A stretch of 64,000 bases of DNA from Desemzia sp. RIT 804 (GCF_016892605.1 NZ_JAFEMV010000002.1:372001-436000); one strand, 5' to 3'. Positions 9,409-18,679 are shown, counted from the stretch's first letter. The notes: generated from the letters alone by a model not told the origin. Numbers and translations: made by a program.

Positions 9409-9861
9409 TTATGCTGCGTACACCAATTCAAATCGTTCAAAAACAACTTCCATTTTTGTTGAAAAAGATTCACCAGTAGATTGGCATTCTCTTTTAAAAA
9501 ACTCTTTGTGAGCTTCCGTCCAATAATCAACTGTACGGTCTCCTTCTGCGATAGCAACATCTTCGGTAACTTCATCAAATGCAAAAACAAAAACCTCTAA
9601 ATTTTGAATAATCCCTACTGCTTGGCCATCTCCATCAAGAATTACTGAATAAATTCCAACTCTTGGCAAATCCGCTCCTTCAATATCGTACAATCTCTTT
9701 AAACTACAAGTAGCTGTTTTTAAGCCTGCTAAGACTAAAGCAGCTGATTTATCTGCTAATTCTTTTGAATCTCCAAAAGACCAAACATCGTATTGCTCTG
9801 GTAAATTCGGTATTTGCTGCTGAAAACTTTCCCACAACTCTTTTGCTGATTCGTTCTCCAT
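9409..9861 (-). CDS. ASCH-domain protein
   Basis: This 150-residue protein has an ASCH domain, a PUA-like beta-barrel fold proposed to bind RNA. The N-terminal LWESFQQQIP and WSFGDSKELADKSAALVLAGLKTATCSL match the family, as do the G-Y-S-V-I-LDGDGQAVGIIQ strand and the acidic DEVTEDVAIAEGDRTVDYW helix. The region around YWTEAHKEFF is also conserved in family members. Some ASCH proteins hydrolyse N4-acetylcytidine, but the exact activity here cannot be assigned. AAGGTG precedes the ATG. Confidence 0.85.
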   Translation of the reverse strand: MENESAKELWESFQQQIPNLPEQYDVWSFGDSKELADKSAALVLAGLKTATCSLKRLYDIEGADLPRVGIYSVILDGDGQAVGIIQNLEVFVFAFDEVTEDVAIAEGDRTVDYWTEAHKEFFKRECQSTGESFSTKMEVVFERFELVYAA

Positions 9862-10099
9862 ATTTACACCTTAACCTTATCTATGAATCTACACTTTTAG
9901 CTTAAACAACTCTCCTAAAGCATAGTTTTTTTTCAAACATCCTCCGTATTCTATCATACTCTTTTTTTATTTGTTTGAAAACTTATTATAACATGTGATT
10001 CTGCTTAACTTTCTCTAACCAATCTACTTTTTATGGGTAAAATAAAAAAATAAAAAGGTATGTTCTTATTATTTTGTTATGGCGCAATTAAATACAAAA

Positions 10100-10200
10100 G
10101 TTCTTCATTAATATAACGTTGGTAGAAAGTCTAAGCTGCTTAAACACTAACTTCTAGAACTTCCTGAAGGAATTTCTCCATCAACGTTATTTGACAAAGA
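10100..10200 (+). repeat. Dispersed repeat R1
   Basis: It begins TTCTTCATTAATATAACG, contains GGTAGAAAGTCTAAGCTGCT and CTTCTAGAACTTCCT, and ends ATCAACGTTAT. The ends ATAACGTTG and CAACGTTAT form a terminal inverted repeat. Nearly the same sequence occurs at 20.3 kb. Confidence 0.8.
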
Positions 10201-10208
10201 ACCATAAA

Positions 10209-10244
10209 AAAGCACACCAATCTTATTATCGATTGGTGTACTTT
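10209..10244 (-). terminator. Terminator of the pot operon
   Basis: AAAGTACACCAATC pairs with GATTGGTGTGCTTT on the minus strand and is followed by a T run, just after the potD stop. Confidence 0.85.
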
Positions 10245-10252
10245 CAATTTTA

Positions 10253-11326
10253 TTAATTACGATGCATTTTAAATTTCAAGAAATAATCATTGTAGATCCC
10301 AATATACTCTTGTCCTAGATTTTCATAAACTTCTAAATGTTCCATTGTTTCATCAGATGGATAAAATTGTTCATCCTCGATGATTTCAGCCGGCATCAAT
10401 TCTACTGCTGATGCACTTGGTGTAGAATACCCAACATACTCTGCATTTTGAGCAGCATTTTCCGGTTCCAGCATAAAATTGATAAAGGCATATGCAGCTT
10501 CTACATTTTGAGCTGTCTTCGGAATGACAAAATTATCAAACCAAAGATTTGAACCTTCTGGCGGAATAACGTAACGCAGATTTTCATTTTCCCACATCAT
10601 ATCCGCTACTTCTCCAGAAAATGTTACCGCTACTGAACTTTCTTCTTGGATCATATACATCTTGATTTCATCTGCTACAACAGCTTTTACGTTTGTAGTG
10701 AGTGAATCCAATTTTTCCGCTGCTTCTGCTAATTCCGCGTCATCTTTAGAATTAACGGAATATCCTAGGCTATTTAAAGCCAATCCCATTATTTCTCTAG
10801 CTCCGTCAATCAACATGACATCATCTTTAAAACGAGGGTCCCATAGATCATCCCAATGTTCAATAGAGCCTTCCTCGACAAATTTCGTATTGTAGACAAT
10901 TCCTAATGTTCCCCAGAAATAAGGAATCGAATAGCGATTCTCAGGATCAAAAGCCATATCCAATAAATCCGGATCCAAGTGTTCTAGACCTTCGATTTTT
11001 GAATGATCCAGTTCAATCAGCATTTCTTCATCGATCATACGTTCAATCATGTATTCACTAGGGACAACTAAATCATATGCCGTCCCGCCTTGGTTGACTT
11101 TGGTATACATTGCCTCATTTGAATCAAACGTTTCATAAGACACTACATACCCTGTTTCTTCTTCAAATTTGGTGATCAAATCTGGGTCGATATAATCTCC
11201 CCAGTTGTATAGATTCAATGTATTATATCCTGTCATTCCTTGCGCTTGATCTAATTTATTGGAAGAATAATACAGTACTCCGCAAGCTGCCAGTATAACA
11301 GCTGCTAGTGTAACTAATCGTTTCAT
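10253..11326 (-). CDS. potD: Spermidine/putrescine ABC transporter, substrate-binding lipoprotein
   Basis: This extracellular polyamine-binding protein is anchored as a lipoprotein. The N-terminus has a short hydrophobic signal and the lipobox LAAC with cysteine at residue 14. The mature part shows LNLYNWGDYIDPDLI near residue 38, PSEYMIERM, YFWGTLGIVYNTK and WDDLWDPRFKDDVMLIDGAREIMG, all typical of PotD. The length of 357 residues is normal. It overlaps potC by 4 bases and is the last gene of potABCD. Confidence 0.96.
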   Translation of the reverse strand: MKRLVTLAAVILAACGVLYYSSNKLDQAQGMTGYNTLNLYNWGDYIDPDLITKFEEETGYVVSYETFDSNEAMYTKVNQGGTAYDLVVPSEYMIERMIDEEMLIELDHSKIEGLEHLDPDLLDMAFDPENRYSIPYFWGTLGIVYNTKFVEEGSIEHWDDLWDPRFKDDVMLIDGAREIMGLALNSLGYSVNSKDDAELAEAAEKLDSLTTNVKAVVADEIKMYMIQEESSVAVTFSGEVADMMWENENLRYVIPPEGSNLWFDNFVIPKTAQNVEAAYAFINFMLEPENAAQNAEYVGYSTPSASAVELMPAEIIEDEQFYPSDETMEHLEVYENLGQEYIGIYNDYFLKFKMHRN

Positions 11327-12159
11327 AGTAAAGTCACCGCCTCTTTACCTTTTCTTCCATGTTGTTGCTTGTGTTTCTTGTTGATACTGTATTGTTGGAT
11401 AAAGTAGTAGCCAACGACTAAAATCAGAGCAAATAAAAACATCAATGTACTCAAAGCATTGATTTCTAGGGATACTCCTTGACGAGCACGAGAATAGATC
11501 TCCACAGCAAGTGTGCTGAACCCATTTCCAGTTACAAAGAAGGTTACCGCAAAATCATCTAAAGAGTAAGTGAACGCCATAAAGTAACCTGCTAAAATCC
11601 CGGGAGTAATTGCCGGCAAAACAATTTTAGTCAGTACTTGCCAGTTATTAGCGCCTAAATCATGAGCCGCTTTGATCATCGTCGGGTTCATTTCTTGTAG
11701 TTTTGGCAAGACCATTAAAACTACGATCGGAATACTGAAAGCTACATGAGATAACAATACCGAAGTGAAACCTAATCTAAACCCAATAAATGTAAATAAG
11801 ATCAAAAAACTTGCCCCAATGATGACATCAGGAGAAACCAATAAAATATTGTTCATGCTCAACAATGTATTGCGGGTTTTCCGTTGTTTCACCAAATACA
11901 CACCAATAGCTCCTAATGTTCCAATAATAGCCGCTAGCAACGAAGACAATAAAGCGACTAATAAAGTATCTAACACGATTCCCATTAAACGTGAATCTTC
12001 AAAAACAGCAGTATAATTGTCCCATGTAAAACCAGTAAAAGAAGTCATGGTTCCACCATCATTGAAGGAATAAAAAATCAAATACATGATGGGAGCGTAC
12101 AACAAGGCGAAAACAAGCAGTAAATAAAGATTGCTCCATTTAAATGTCTTTTTTGCCAT
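11323..12159 (-). CDS. potC: Spermidine/putrescine ABC transporter permease
   Basis: This inner-membrane permease subunit has six predicted membrane segments and 278 residues. The EAA-type loop is AAHDLGANNWQVLTKIVLPAITPGI. The N-terminal YAPIMYLIFYSFNDG and SLDDFAVTFFVTG are typical of PotC. Its stop overlaps the potD start, and its own start overlaps the potB stop by one base, so the operon is tightly coupled. Confidence 0.96.
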   Translation of the reverse strand: MAKKTFKWSNLYLLLVFALLYAPIMYLIFYSFNDGGTMTSFTGFTWDNYTAVFEDSRLMGIVLDTLLVALLSSLLAAIIGTLGAIGVYLVKQRKTRNTLLSMNNILLVSPDVIIGASFLILFTFIGFRLGFTSVLLSHVAFSIPIVVLMVLPKLQEMNPTMIKAAHDLGANNWQVLTKIVLPAITPGILAGYFMAFTYSLDDFAVTFFVTGNGFSTLAVEIYSRARQGVSLEINALSTLMFLFALILVVGYYFIQQYSINKKHKQQHGRKGKEAVTLL

Positions 12160-12971
12160 TATTTACGAAACGCTCCCTTCTTTTTCTTTTCTCCTGTCAC
12201 TAACATCATTAAAAACATCGCTACGATCAAAACGACACCAATAGTGGAACCCATACCCCAGTTTTCCGTCACTAAAAAGTGTTGTTCAATAGCTGTCCCT
12301 AACGTAATCACGCGATTTCCGCCAATTAATCTGGTCAACATGAACAGAGATAAAGAAGGAATAAAAACAGCTTGCACTCCACTTTTAACTCCATTCAATG
12401 ATAAAGGAAAAATAACCCGTCTAAAAGTTTCCCAATTATTAGCACCTAAATCAGAACTCGCTTTAATATAAGATGGATTCATTTCCTCCAATGCATTGTA
12501 GATCGGTAAGATCATAAATGGAATTTCAATATATGAAGCTACTAATAAAAAACTAACGTCCGTAAATAAAATCTGCTGGCGTCCGATTCCAGTAAACACC
12601 AAGAAATCATTGACTGTTCCATTCATACTGAAAATTCCAATAAAGGCGTACGCTTTTAACAATAAATTGATCCATGTTGGTAATATGATCAGCAGCAACC
12701 ACAATTGTTTGTGCTTAGTTTTTACCAATAAATAAGCTGTAGGATAGCTGATAAGCAAGGTAAATAATGTAATTAAAAAAGCATAAAATATCGAATTGAA
12801 TGTCATCGTTAAATAAGTACCCGATTGAAAGTACGTAGCATAATTGGCAAACGTAAAGTTCCCTTGAATATCAAAAAACGATTGGTACAAAATCAACACT
12901 AAAGGAGCTACCACAAATAAGAGCAGCCAAATCGAATACGGTGCAAAATAAAAGGCTTTTGTTTGTTTCAA
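12159..12971 (-). CDS. potB: Spermidine/putrescine ABC transporter permease
   Basis: This is the second permease subunit (270 residues), with a PotB-type N-terminus (PYSIWLLLFVVAPLVLILYQSF), the EAA loop ASSDLGANNWETFRRVIFPLSLNGV, and FIPSLSLFMLTRLIGGN before the last helix. It pairs with PotC to form the translocation pore. It lies 13 bases after potA. Confidence 0.96.
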   Translation of the reverse strand: MKQTKAFYFAPYSIWLLLFVVAPLVLILYQSFFDIQGNFTFANYATYFQSGTYLTMTFNSIFYAFLITLFTLLISYPTAYLLVKTKHKQLWLLLIILPTWINLLLKAYAFIGIFSMNGTVNDFLVFTGIGRQQILFTDVSFLLVASYIEIPFMILPIYNALEEMNPSYIKASSDLGANNWETFRRVIFPLSLNGVKSGVQAVFIPSLSLFMLTRLIGGNRVITLGTAIEQHFLVTENWGMGSTIGVVLIVAMFLMMLVTGEKKKKGAFRK

Positions 12972-12984
12972 ATCCGTCTCCTCC

Positions 12985-14076
12985 TTATTCCTCTTCGTAG
13001 CTTTCTAAACGTGCATCAAATTCTTTTTCTGTTTCTCCAAAACGCATAACGTGGATATCTTCTGGACCAAAGTGCAGTCCTACCATATCTCCTACTGTTG
13101 CTTTCTTTGTTGAATGAACCATCCATTCATTTCCTTCTGCATCGTAACCGATGATTTCGTAATGCACACCACGGAATAGTTGTGTATCTACTTTAACTGT
13201 TAATTTTCCTTTGTCTGTAGTTGTCAGCACTAGGTCTTCAGGACGAATCACAACTTCTACTTTTTCATTTGGCGACATCCCAGCATCTACACATTCAAAT
13301 GTACGACCGACAAACGAAATCTCGTAATCTTGGATCATCGTTCCTTCAACAATGTTGCTTTCCCCGATAAAGTCAGCTACATAGCGGTTGATCGGCTCAT
13401 CGTAAATGTCTACAGGTGTTCCGCTTTGAACGATTTTGCCTTCTTTCATAACGAAAATCTCGTCACTCATGGCTAACGCCTCTTCTTGATCGTGGGTTAC
13501 GAAAATAAACGTGATCCCTAAACGTTGTTGCAGTTCACGCAATTCATATTGCATATCTGTTCTTAACTTCAAATCCAGTGCAGACAGTGGCTCATCCAGT
13601 AGCAATACATCTGGCTCATTAACTAAAGCTCGAGCAATGGCTACTCGTTGTCTCTGTCCTCCAGACATTTCACTGATGGAACGATTTTCATAGCCAGACA
13701 AACGCATCATTTTCAACACAGCTTCAACTTTTTCTTTGATTGTTTTGTTGTCTAATTTTTTGATTCTCAAGCCAAAAGCGATATTCTCAAACACACTCAT
13801 ATGCGGAAATAAAGCATAGTCTTGGAAAACTGTATTGACTGTACGTTTATTTGGTGGAATATCATTTACTTTTTCGCCATTGATGGTGATCGCTCCATCA
13901 GAGACCTCCGTAAATCCAGCAATCAAATTTAAAATGGTCGTTTTTCCACAACCAGATGGACCTAACAAGGTATAAAATTTTCCACGTTCAATATCAAAAC
14001 TGATATTTTTTAATATGACATCATCTTCATATTGTTTTTTTACATTTTTAAACGTAATAATGGCATTTTCTGGCAT
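12985..14076 (-). CDS. potA: Spermidine/putrescine ABC transporter ATP-binding protein
   Basis: This ATPase energises polyamine import. The Walker A motif GPSGCGKTT is near residue 39, the signature [15 protein letters not shown] near residue 139 and Walker [12 protein letters not shown] near residue 159, followed by the switch histidine in [11 protein letters not shown]-terminal TOBE-type regulatory domain (about residues 240-345) includes [10 protein letters not shown]. It is the first structural gene, 73 bases after the XRE-cupin regulator on the same strand. Confidence 0.97.
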   Translation of the reverse strand: MPENAIITFKNVKKQYEDDVILKNISFDIERGKFYTLLGPSGCGKTTILNLIAGFTEVSDGAITINGEKVNDIPPNKRTVNTVFQDYALFPHMSVFENIAFGLRIKKLDNKTIKEKVEAVLKMMRLSGYENRSISEMSGGQRQRVAIARALVNEPDVLLLDEPLSALDLKLRTDMQYELRELQQRLGITFIFVTHDQEEALAMSDEIFVMKEGKIVQSGTPVDIYDEPINRYVADFIGESNIVEGTMIQDYEISFVGRTFECVDAGMSPNEKVEVVIRPEDLVLTTTDKGKLTVKVDTQLFRGVHYEIIGYDAEGNEWMVHSTKKATVGDMVGLHFGPEDIHVMRFGETEKEFDARLESYEEE

Positions 14077-14149
14077 TTTTCACTAATCTCCTTTTTGTTC
14101 CAATTTAGTGGATATTTTTTTGAAATACAAGTAAGAAAGCTTTTATAGC

Positions 14150-14692
14150 TTAAAGATACGATTCTGTGACGACCATCAACAAATGACTTTCACCATCTGC
14201 TTGATTAAATATTTGATGAGTATCATTAGCATGATAATAGATTGCGTCACCTTTTTTAGCATAATAACGATTCATTCCAATTTCGATACACACAGCTCCT
14301 TTGGTCACATAAGCAAAAGTCTCCGCCATTGAAGGAGAGAACTCTTTAAAAGCTCCGTTTTTTTCTAAGGTCAGTTCGATGGGTTCCATTTCATTTTCAT
14401 TGGATTCTGGAACTAACCATTGGATAGTATATTGGCCGTCTACCGATTCAAAGTGTGTGCGCTCATTCTTTTTGTATACCACTCTTTGTTCTTCTTGTTC
14501 TTCGTCAAAAAAATCTTTTGGACTACAACCTAGAACCTCTAACATATCAAAAAATACATCCATTGATGGCATGCTCAAATCTCTTTCTACTTGCGAAATA
14601 TACCCTTTACTTAGATTCGTACGTTCTGCTAATTCCTCTTGGGTAAGTTTTTTTTGAATCCGTAAATTCTTGATTCGATTGCCAATTTCCAT
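14150..14692 (-). CDS. XRE-family transcriptional regulator with C-terminal cupin domain
   Basis: Residues 6-60 form a helix-turn-helix of the XRE type (IKNLRIQKKLTQEELAERTNLSKGYISQVERD). Residues 110-178 form a cupin (KEFSPSMAETFAYVTKGAV, followed by YYAKKGDAIYYHANDTHQIFN). This architecture matches PuuR-like regulators of polyamine or amino-acid genes. Its position directly before potABCD on the same strand suggests it controls polyamine uptake, sensing a small ligand through the cupin. Its upstream region has inverted TTTAGTAAAAC-like sequences that could be its own operator. Confidence 0.88.
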   Translation of the reverse strand: MEIGNRIKNLRIQKKLTQEELAERTNLSKGYISQVERDLSMPSMDVFFDMLEVLGCSPKDFFDEEQEEQRVVYKKNERTHFESVDGQYTIQWLVPESNENEMEPIELTLEKNGAFKEFSPSMAETFAYVTKGAVCIEIGMNRYYAKKGDAIYYHANDTHQIFNQADGESHLLMVVTESYL

Positions 14693-15157
14693 TTTTCTAC
14701 ATCCTTTTTTTGTTTACTATTATTAAACTAAATAGCACAAAAGTTTTCTGTCACTAATTATTTTGTTTAGTAAAACCTCTTCTTATTATAGGCAGTTTTG
14801 TTAAAAAAGCAATACAAAATTGAATGAAAAAGACAATTTTTTTGATAGTATTTCTATTCTAATTTGTGTAAAAAGACTTATTCAGGGTGTTTCTAGATCA
14901 CGGGCTTTTTAAGCTACGCCAGATTTTGATCTTATGTGGAGGCTAGTATTCGTTTAATCACGAAAAACATCCTTATAGGGTGTTAGTGTTGGTTTGCGTT
15001 TCATTTTGAGACCTAAAAGTTTAAACTGGGAACACAATTATTGTTTGCGTTCCGTTTTTAACTTGAATTTTCAAGAAACGTAACATAACTAACTTTTACC
15101 TTCCATTTTAAAAGCTGAACTCTACTAAAAGGAACGCAAAAGCTTATTAACTACAAT
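14693..15157. other. Long AT-rich intergenic region between the XRE gene and murB
   Basis: Besides the likely regulator promoter at its left end, it holds repeat R4 (14994-15140). No gene was seen. The T-rich stretch at 14720-14860 contains imperfect GTTTA/TAAAC inverted pairs. Confidence 0.5.
14994..15140 (+). repeat. Dispersed repeat R4
   Basis: The motif TTTGCGTTTC at 14994 is followed by TTTGCGTTCC at 15044 and its exact inverse GGAACGCAAA ending at 15140. The last two are perfect 10-bp inverted ends spanning 97 bp. The same three motifs with nearly the same spacing recur at 24923-25070. Confidence 0.7.
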
Positions 15158-15203
15158 AAAAGCCACTTCTACTAATGAGTCTTCATTAATAGAAATGGCT
15201 TTT
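15158..15203. terminator. Terminator hairpin downstream of murB
   Basis: AAAAGCCACTTCTACTAATGA pairs with TTCATTAATAGAAATGGCTTTT. A nearly identical stem recurs at 54359-54407. It lies about 80 bases after the murB stop. Confidence 0.75.
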
Positions 15204-15280
15204 ACTTTAGGCTTATTTAATTTAGTAGATCGAAAACATTTTTCTAACAAATACTTTTTTCTTAATCTCCAAGATGGCGA

Positions 15281-16198
15281 TCAAGAAAATTCTCTTACAA
15301 GGTCTTCACCAATAATACGTACTTCAGTCTCTAGCTGTACTTGGTTTTTTTCTAAGATAACTTCCTTAATGTGTTCAATTAATTCAATGTAATCAGTGGC
15401 TGTGGCATGGTCGATATTCACAATAAACCCAGCATGTTTTTCAGAGATTTGTGCTCCACCCCATACCAATCCTTGTAAACCAGCTTCCTGAATCAACTTA
15501 CCAGTGAAATACCCTGTTGGACGTTTGAAAACACTCCCGCAAGAAGGATGCTCTAAAGGTTGTTTGGACTCTCTTAACAAAGTTAATTCATCCATTCGTT
15601 CTTTAATAGCCTTTTTCTTTCCATTATCAAGCGAAAAAACAACTTCTAATACAATATCATGGCTTTCTTGAATAGCACTGTGACGATAGCTAAAATCCAA
15701 ATCCTCATTTGCTAATGTCTTTAGCTCGCCTGCACGCGTCAGTACAGTAACCGATTCGATCGTCTCACTAACTTCGCCTTCGTAAGCTCCGGCGTTCATA
15801 TAGACCGCTCCGCCGATGCTCCCAGGGATCCCGCAAGCGAATTCCAAACCAGTAAGTTCAGCTTCATAGGCAGCATAAGACGTATCGATCAAACGTGCTC
15901 CACTTTGAACGACCACTTTTTTCTTTTCGATTTGGATCTCTTTCATCTTAGTTAAAATCAAGACAACTCCTCGAATGCCGCCGTCTTTAACAATAAGGTT
16001 GCTTGCATTGCCAAGAACAGTCAAAGGCAGTTGTTCTTTATTGATCCACTCTATAACATTTCTGACTTCTTCTATAGTTGTCGGAAATACTAAAATGTCA
16101 GCAGGGCCTCCTGTTTTAGTATATGTGTATAGTGATAAAGGTTCATTTTCTTTTACAATCATATTTGGGAAATACTTTTTAAATTCTTCAATTACCAT
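15281..16198 (-). CDS. murB: UDP-N-acetylenolpyruvoylglucosamine reductase
   Basis: This FAD enzyme reduces enolpyruvyl-UDP-GlcNAc with NADPH to UDP-MurNAc in peptidoglycan precursor synthesis. The 305-residue type IIb protein shows YTKTGGPADILVFP near residue 25, VLGNASNLIVKDGGIRGV, ACGIPGSIGGAVYMNAGAYEGE near residue 120, and PSCGSVFKRP with the catalytic serine near residue 225. The C-terminal glutamate region LETEVRIIGE also fits. In many Firmicutes murB lies next to pot genes, as here. Confidence 0.97.
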   Translation of the reverse strand: MVIEEFKKYFPNMIVKENEPLSLYTYTKTGGPADILVFPTTIEEVRNVIEWINKEQLPLTVLGNASNLIVKDGGIRGVVLILTKMKEIQIEKKKVVVQSGARLIDTSYAAYEAELTGLEFACGIPGSIGGAVYMNAGAYEGEVSETIESVTVLTRAGELKTLANEDLDFSYRHSAIQESHDIVLEVVFSLDNGKKKAIKERMDELTLLRESKQPLEHPSCGSVFKRPTGYFTGKLIQEAGLQGLVWGGAQISEKHAGFIVNIDHATATDYIELIEHIKEVILEKNQVQLETEVRIIGEDLVREFS

Positions 16199-16385
16199 CG
16201 CGTTTAATTACCCTTTCGTGTGAATAGAGCTGATACTCTACTTTATAATAAACTCAGCAAATGTATTTGCTGAAAAAATGTAATTTTTATTCTTATTTTG
16301 TAGTTTACCATGCAATGTTGTTTTTTTGTAGCTTGCTTTGCTAAATTTGCCGTTTTTTAGACGCTTTTTAGAATAACTTTTGAAC

Positions 16386-16424
16386 AAAAAAAGATGCAGC
16401 GAGTTATTTAATCTCGTTGCATCT
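16386..16424 (-). terminator. Terminator for the ktr operon, displaced from ktrA by repeat R2
   Basis: On the minus strand, AGATGCAACGAG pairs with CTCGCTGCATCT, followed by a run of T. It is about 175 bases after the ktrA stop, with the R2 element lying between. Confidence 0.8.
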
Positions 16425-16456
16425 CTTATGAATATTTTTGGATTGCTTTAAGAACT

Positions 16457-16592
16457 TGCCTAAACGGGTTACTACACGCTCTTAGACGCATTGCAAAAGG
16501 CAGCTCGCCGGACATCTCATCGCTACGACTGTTTGGAAAAATACCAAACTGTCGTAGCGATGAGATGTCCGGCGAGCTAAACAATTTTCTCA
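16457..16592 (-). repeat. Hairpin repeat R2, locus 1
   Basis: A 35-bp stem with a single mismatch (16502-16536 with 16544-16578) encloses a 7-base loop, and the unit is bounded by TAAGAGCG at 16592-16585 and again at 16484-16477 (minus strand). A partial extra copy of the unit start follows (16457-16484). It begins 7 bases after the ktrA stop codon. Confidence 0.85.
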
Positions 16593-16598
16593 GCGCTC

Positions 16599-17270
16599 TT
16601 ATTTTAATTTATTGAGGTAGTCGTAGCGTTCGAATATTTCTGATTCTGCTATCCCTACTAGTACAGTGCCTTCTTCAATGCGATAATCCGGACCAAAAGA
16701 TACATCCATCCGTTTTTGAGAAGTTCTTCTAATCCCGATAATATTTATCTCATATCGTTTTCTTAAGTCTAGTTCATCTAGTGTTTTTCCGATCCATGGT
16801 ACTGGAGGAACAAATTCAATTACTGCATAGTCTTCGTCCAAATCCACAATATCCGTGATGTGTCTTCTTAATACACTTTTTGCTACACGAGTTCCAGCTT
16901 CTTTTTCTGGACGAATAACTTTTGTAGCTCCAATTTCAAGGAGTACTTCCATAAAAGATTTATTTTTGGCTTTTGCTATAATGATAGGTATACCTAATTT
17001 CTTACAGTTCATAACAGCCAAAACACTAGCTTCTAGACTTGTTCCTGTTGCAACTACAGCTACATCACAATTTTCCATTCCTACACTTTGTAAAAAATCT
17101 AAATCAGTAATGTTGCCTTGTACAGCTTGAGTTACATAGGGTTCGATACGTTCAATATTGTCTATATCTTTATCGATTGCAATAACTTCACAATCAAAAT
17201 CATTTAATTCTTTTGCTATTGATGATCCAAAAACTCCAAGTCCTAGTACACCAATTGTTTTTACTGCCAT
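16599..17270 (-). CDS. ktrA: Ktr potassium uptake regulatory subunit (RCK domain)
   Basis: This cytoplasmic nucleotide-binding subunit gates the KtrB potassium channel-transporter. An RCK_N Rossmann domain begins GVLGLGVFGSSIAKEL, with an acidic residue after the second strand (VIAIDKDIDNIERI). An RCK_C/TrkA_C domain occupies the last 80 residues (PWIGKTLDELDLRKRYEINIIGI). Length 223 fits KtrA/KtrC. It follows ktrB after 11 bases and ends the three-gene ktr operon. Confidence 0.94.
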   Translation of the reverse strand: MAVKTIGVLGLGVFGSSIAKELNDFDCEVIAIDKDIDNIERIEPYVTQAVQGNITDLDFLQSVGMENCDVAVVATGTSLEASVLAVMNCKKLGIPIIIAKAKNKSFMEVLLEIGATKVIRPEKEAGTRVAKSVLRRHITDIVDLDEDYAVIEFVPPVPWIGKTLDELDLRKRYEINIIGIRRTSQKRMDVSFGPDYRIEEGTVLVGIAESEIFERYDYLNKLK

Positions 17271-17281
17271 TTAAATATCTC

Positions 17282-18679
17282 CTAACCAATTAAAATTGTC
17301 GTTTTTGCAAATAATTTATCTTTTGTTTTTTTATTGTTTCTACTTAGGCTTAATAATATCGTAATGGGTCCAATTCTACCAACATACATTAGAACCATCA
17401 ACACAACATGGCTAAATGTAGATAAATCAGGAGTTAAATTCACACTAACTCCTACTGTCGCTAAAGCAGACACCGTTTCAAAAAGTAAATACAAGAAGGG
17501 TTGGTCCTCAAACAGCATCAAAATACTAACACCGCCCAGTAGAAAAGCAGTGAATGTAGCTACCACAACAATTGCGCGACGTATGACTTCAATTGGAATA
17601 GTATGATTAGCATAATTAATGTGTTTTTGTCCTTTGATTTCATTAATGATCAATAAAAAGATTAAAGCAAAGGTTGTCGTTTTGATACCACCAGCTGCTC
17701 CACCTGGAGATCCACCAATAAACATAGTAAACACAAAAAATAAGAGCGAGAAAGGTTCAACTTGCTCATAATCAACTGTAGCAAATCCAGCAGTTCTCAT
17801 CGTTACAGTTTGGAATAGCGAAGCCAGCACTTTTTCTCCAAAAGTATAATTTCCGATAGTGTTTGGATTATTCCATTCGACCAATAAAAAGACAAGCGTT
17901 CCAACCACGATCAAACCAACTGTCATATTGATCGCTAAGCGCGTGTGTGTTTTTAATAAACGGTAGGAACGTTTCCACCCTTTTTGAAATTTATTTTTTA
18001 TGATTGATTGAAAATTATGAGTCACATCAAACCATACAGAAAAACCAATGCCGCCTAATATGATCAATGATATAATGACTAAATTCACCAAGGGATCATG
18101 TACGTATTCTTGAAGACTGATCGCCCCTATATTGTCAAAACCAGCATTACAAAATCCTGATACAGCTAAAAATAAGGACACAAAAAGCCCCTTAGCCAGA
18201 CCGAATTCTGGCACAAATCTAAAAGATAATAGTATCATACCGGTTCCCTCAATGAACATCGTGTACTTAATAATAGAGCCTAAATAAATATTAAAATTGC
18301 TTAATTTATCTCGATTTAACGCTTCTTTTACTGCGATCGTATCTGAGTAATTCATTTTTCTGCCTAATTTTGAAATAAAAGCCGCTAGTAAGGTCATTAA
18401 ACCAAGTCCACCTATTTGCATTAAAATGATGCACACAATTTGACCAAAAATAGTGTAGGATGATGCAACTGATAATGTAAACAAACCGGTCACACATACC
18501 ATGGAGACTGCAGCAAATAAATTATCAAAATAAGTAGTTTGTGAAACTTCAAGATTGCTTATGGGTAGAGATAACAGCAGCGATCCTAAAAAAATAACTA
18601 ATGCAAAACTAATAGCAATCTTAAGTGCGGGAGGAATCCCCCTGATTTTTTTTACAGACATTCCATTCTCTTCTTTCAT
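17282..18679 (-). CDS. ktrB: Ktr potassium/sodium transporter membrane subunit
   Basis: This TrkH/KtrB-family protein (465 residues) is a potassium uptake subunit with four membrane-pore-membrane repeats. The pore-loop glycines are visible in VCVTGL (repeat 1), CNAGFD (repeat 2), RTAGF (repeat 3) and ALATVGVSV (repeat 4). The flexible gate segment GGSPGGAAGGIKTTT lies in repeat 3. An ATG at 18661 is an alternative start giving a protein 6 residues shorter. It sits between a paralogue and ktrA. Confidence 0.93.
   Translation of the reverse strand: MKEENGMSVKKIRGIPPALKIAISFALVIFLGSLLLSLPISNLEVSQTTYFDNLFAAVSMVCVTGLFTLSVASSYTIFGQIVCIILMQIGGLGLMTLLAAFISKLGRKMNYSDTIAVKEALNRDKLSNFNIYLGSIIKYTMFIEGTGMILLSFRFVPEFGLAKGLFVSLFLAVSGFCNAGFDNIGAISLQEYVHDPLVNLVIISLIILGGIGFSVWFDVTHNFQSIIKNKFQKGWKRSYRLLKTHTRLAINMTVGLIVVGTLVFLLVEWNNPNTIGNYTFGEKVLASLFQTVTMRTAGFATVDYEQVEPFSLLFFVFTMFIGGSPGGAAGGIKTTTFALIFLLIINEIKGQKHINYANHTIPIEVIRRAIVVVATFTAFLLGGVSILMLFEDQPFLYLLFETVSALATVGVSVNLTPDLSTFSHVVLMVLMYVGRIGPITILLSLSRNNKKTKDKLFAKTTILIG

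Larger units (their letters stand above)
9862..10252. other. Intergenic region between ASCH gene and potD
   Basis: It contains the AT-rich upstream region of the ASCH gene, an imperfect inverted pair (TTTCAAACAT and TTTGTTTGAAA), an R1 repeat copy and the potD terminator. No coding sequence was seen. Confidence 0.6.

Noticed and set aside
9279-9590. 103-codon frame overlapping rpiA and the ASCH gene
   Set aside because: It is in a different frame across two well-supported genes and has no independent start signal.
16457-16592. R2 as integron attC sites
   Set aside because: GTTAGGT and ACCTAAC resemble the attC R-box consensus, but they lie at the hairpin tip and not at the outer ends. There is no integrase or gene cassette array.
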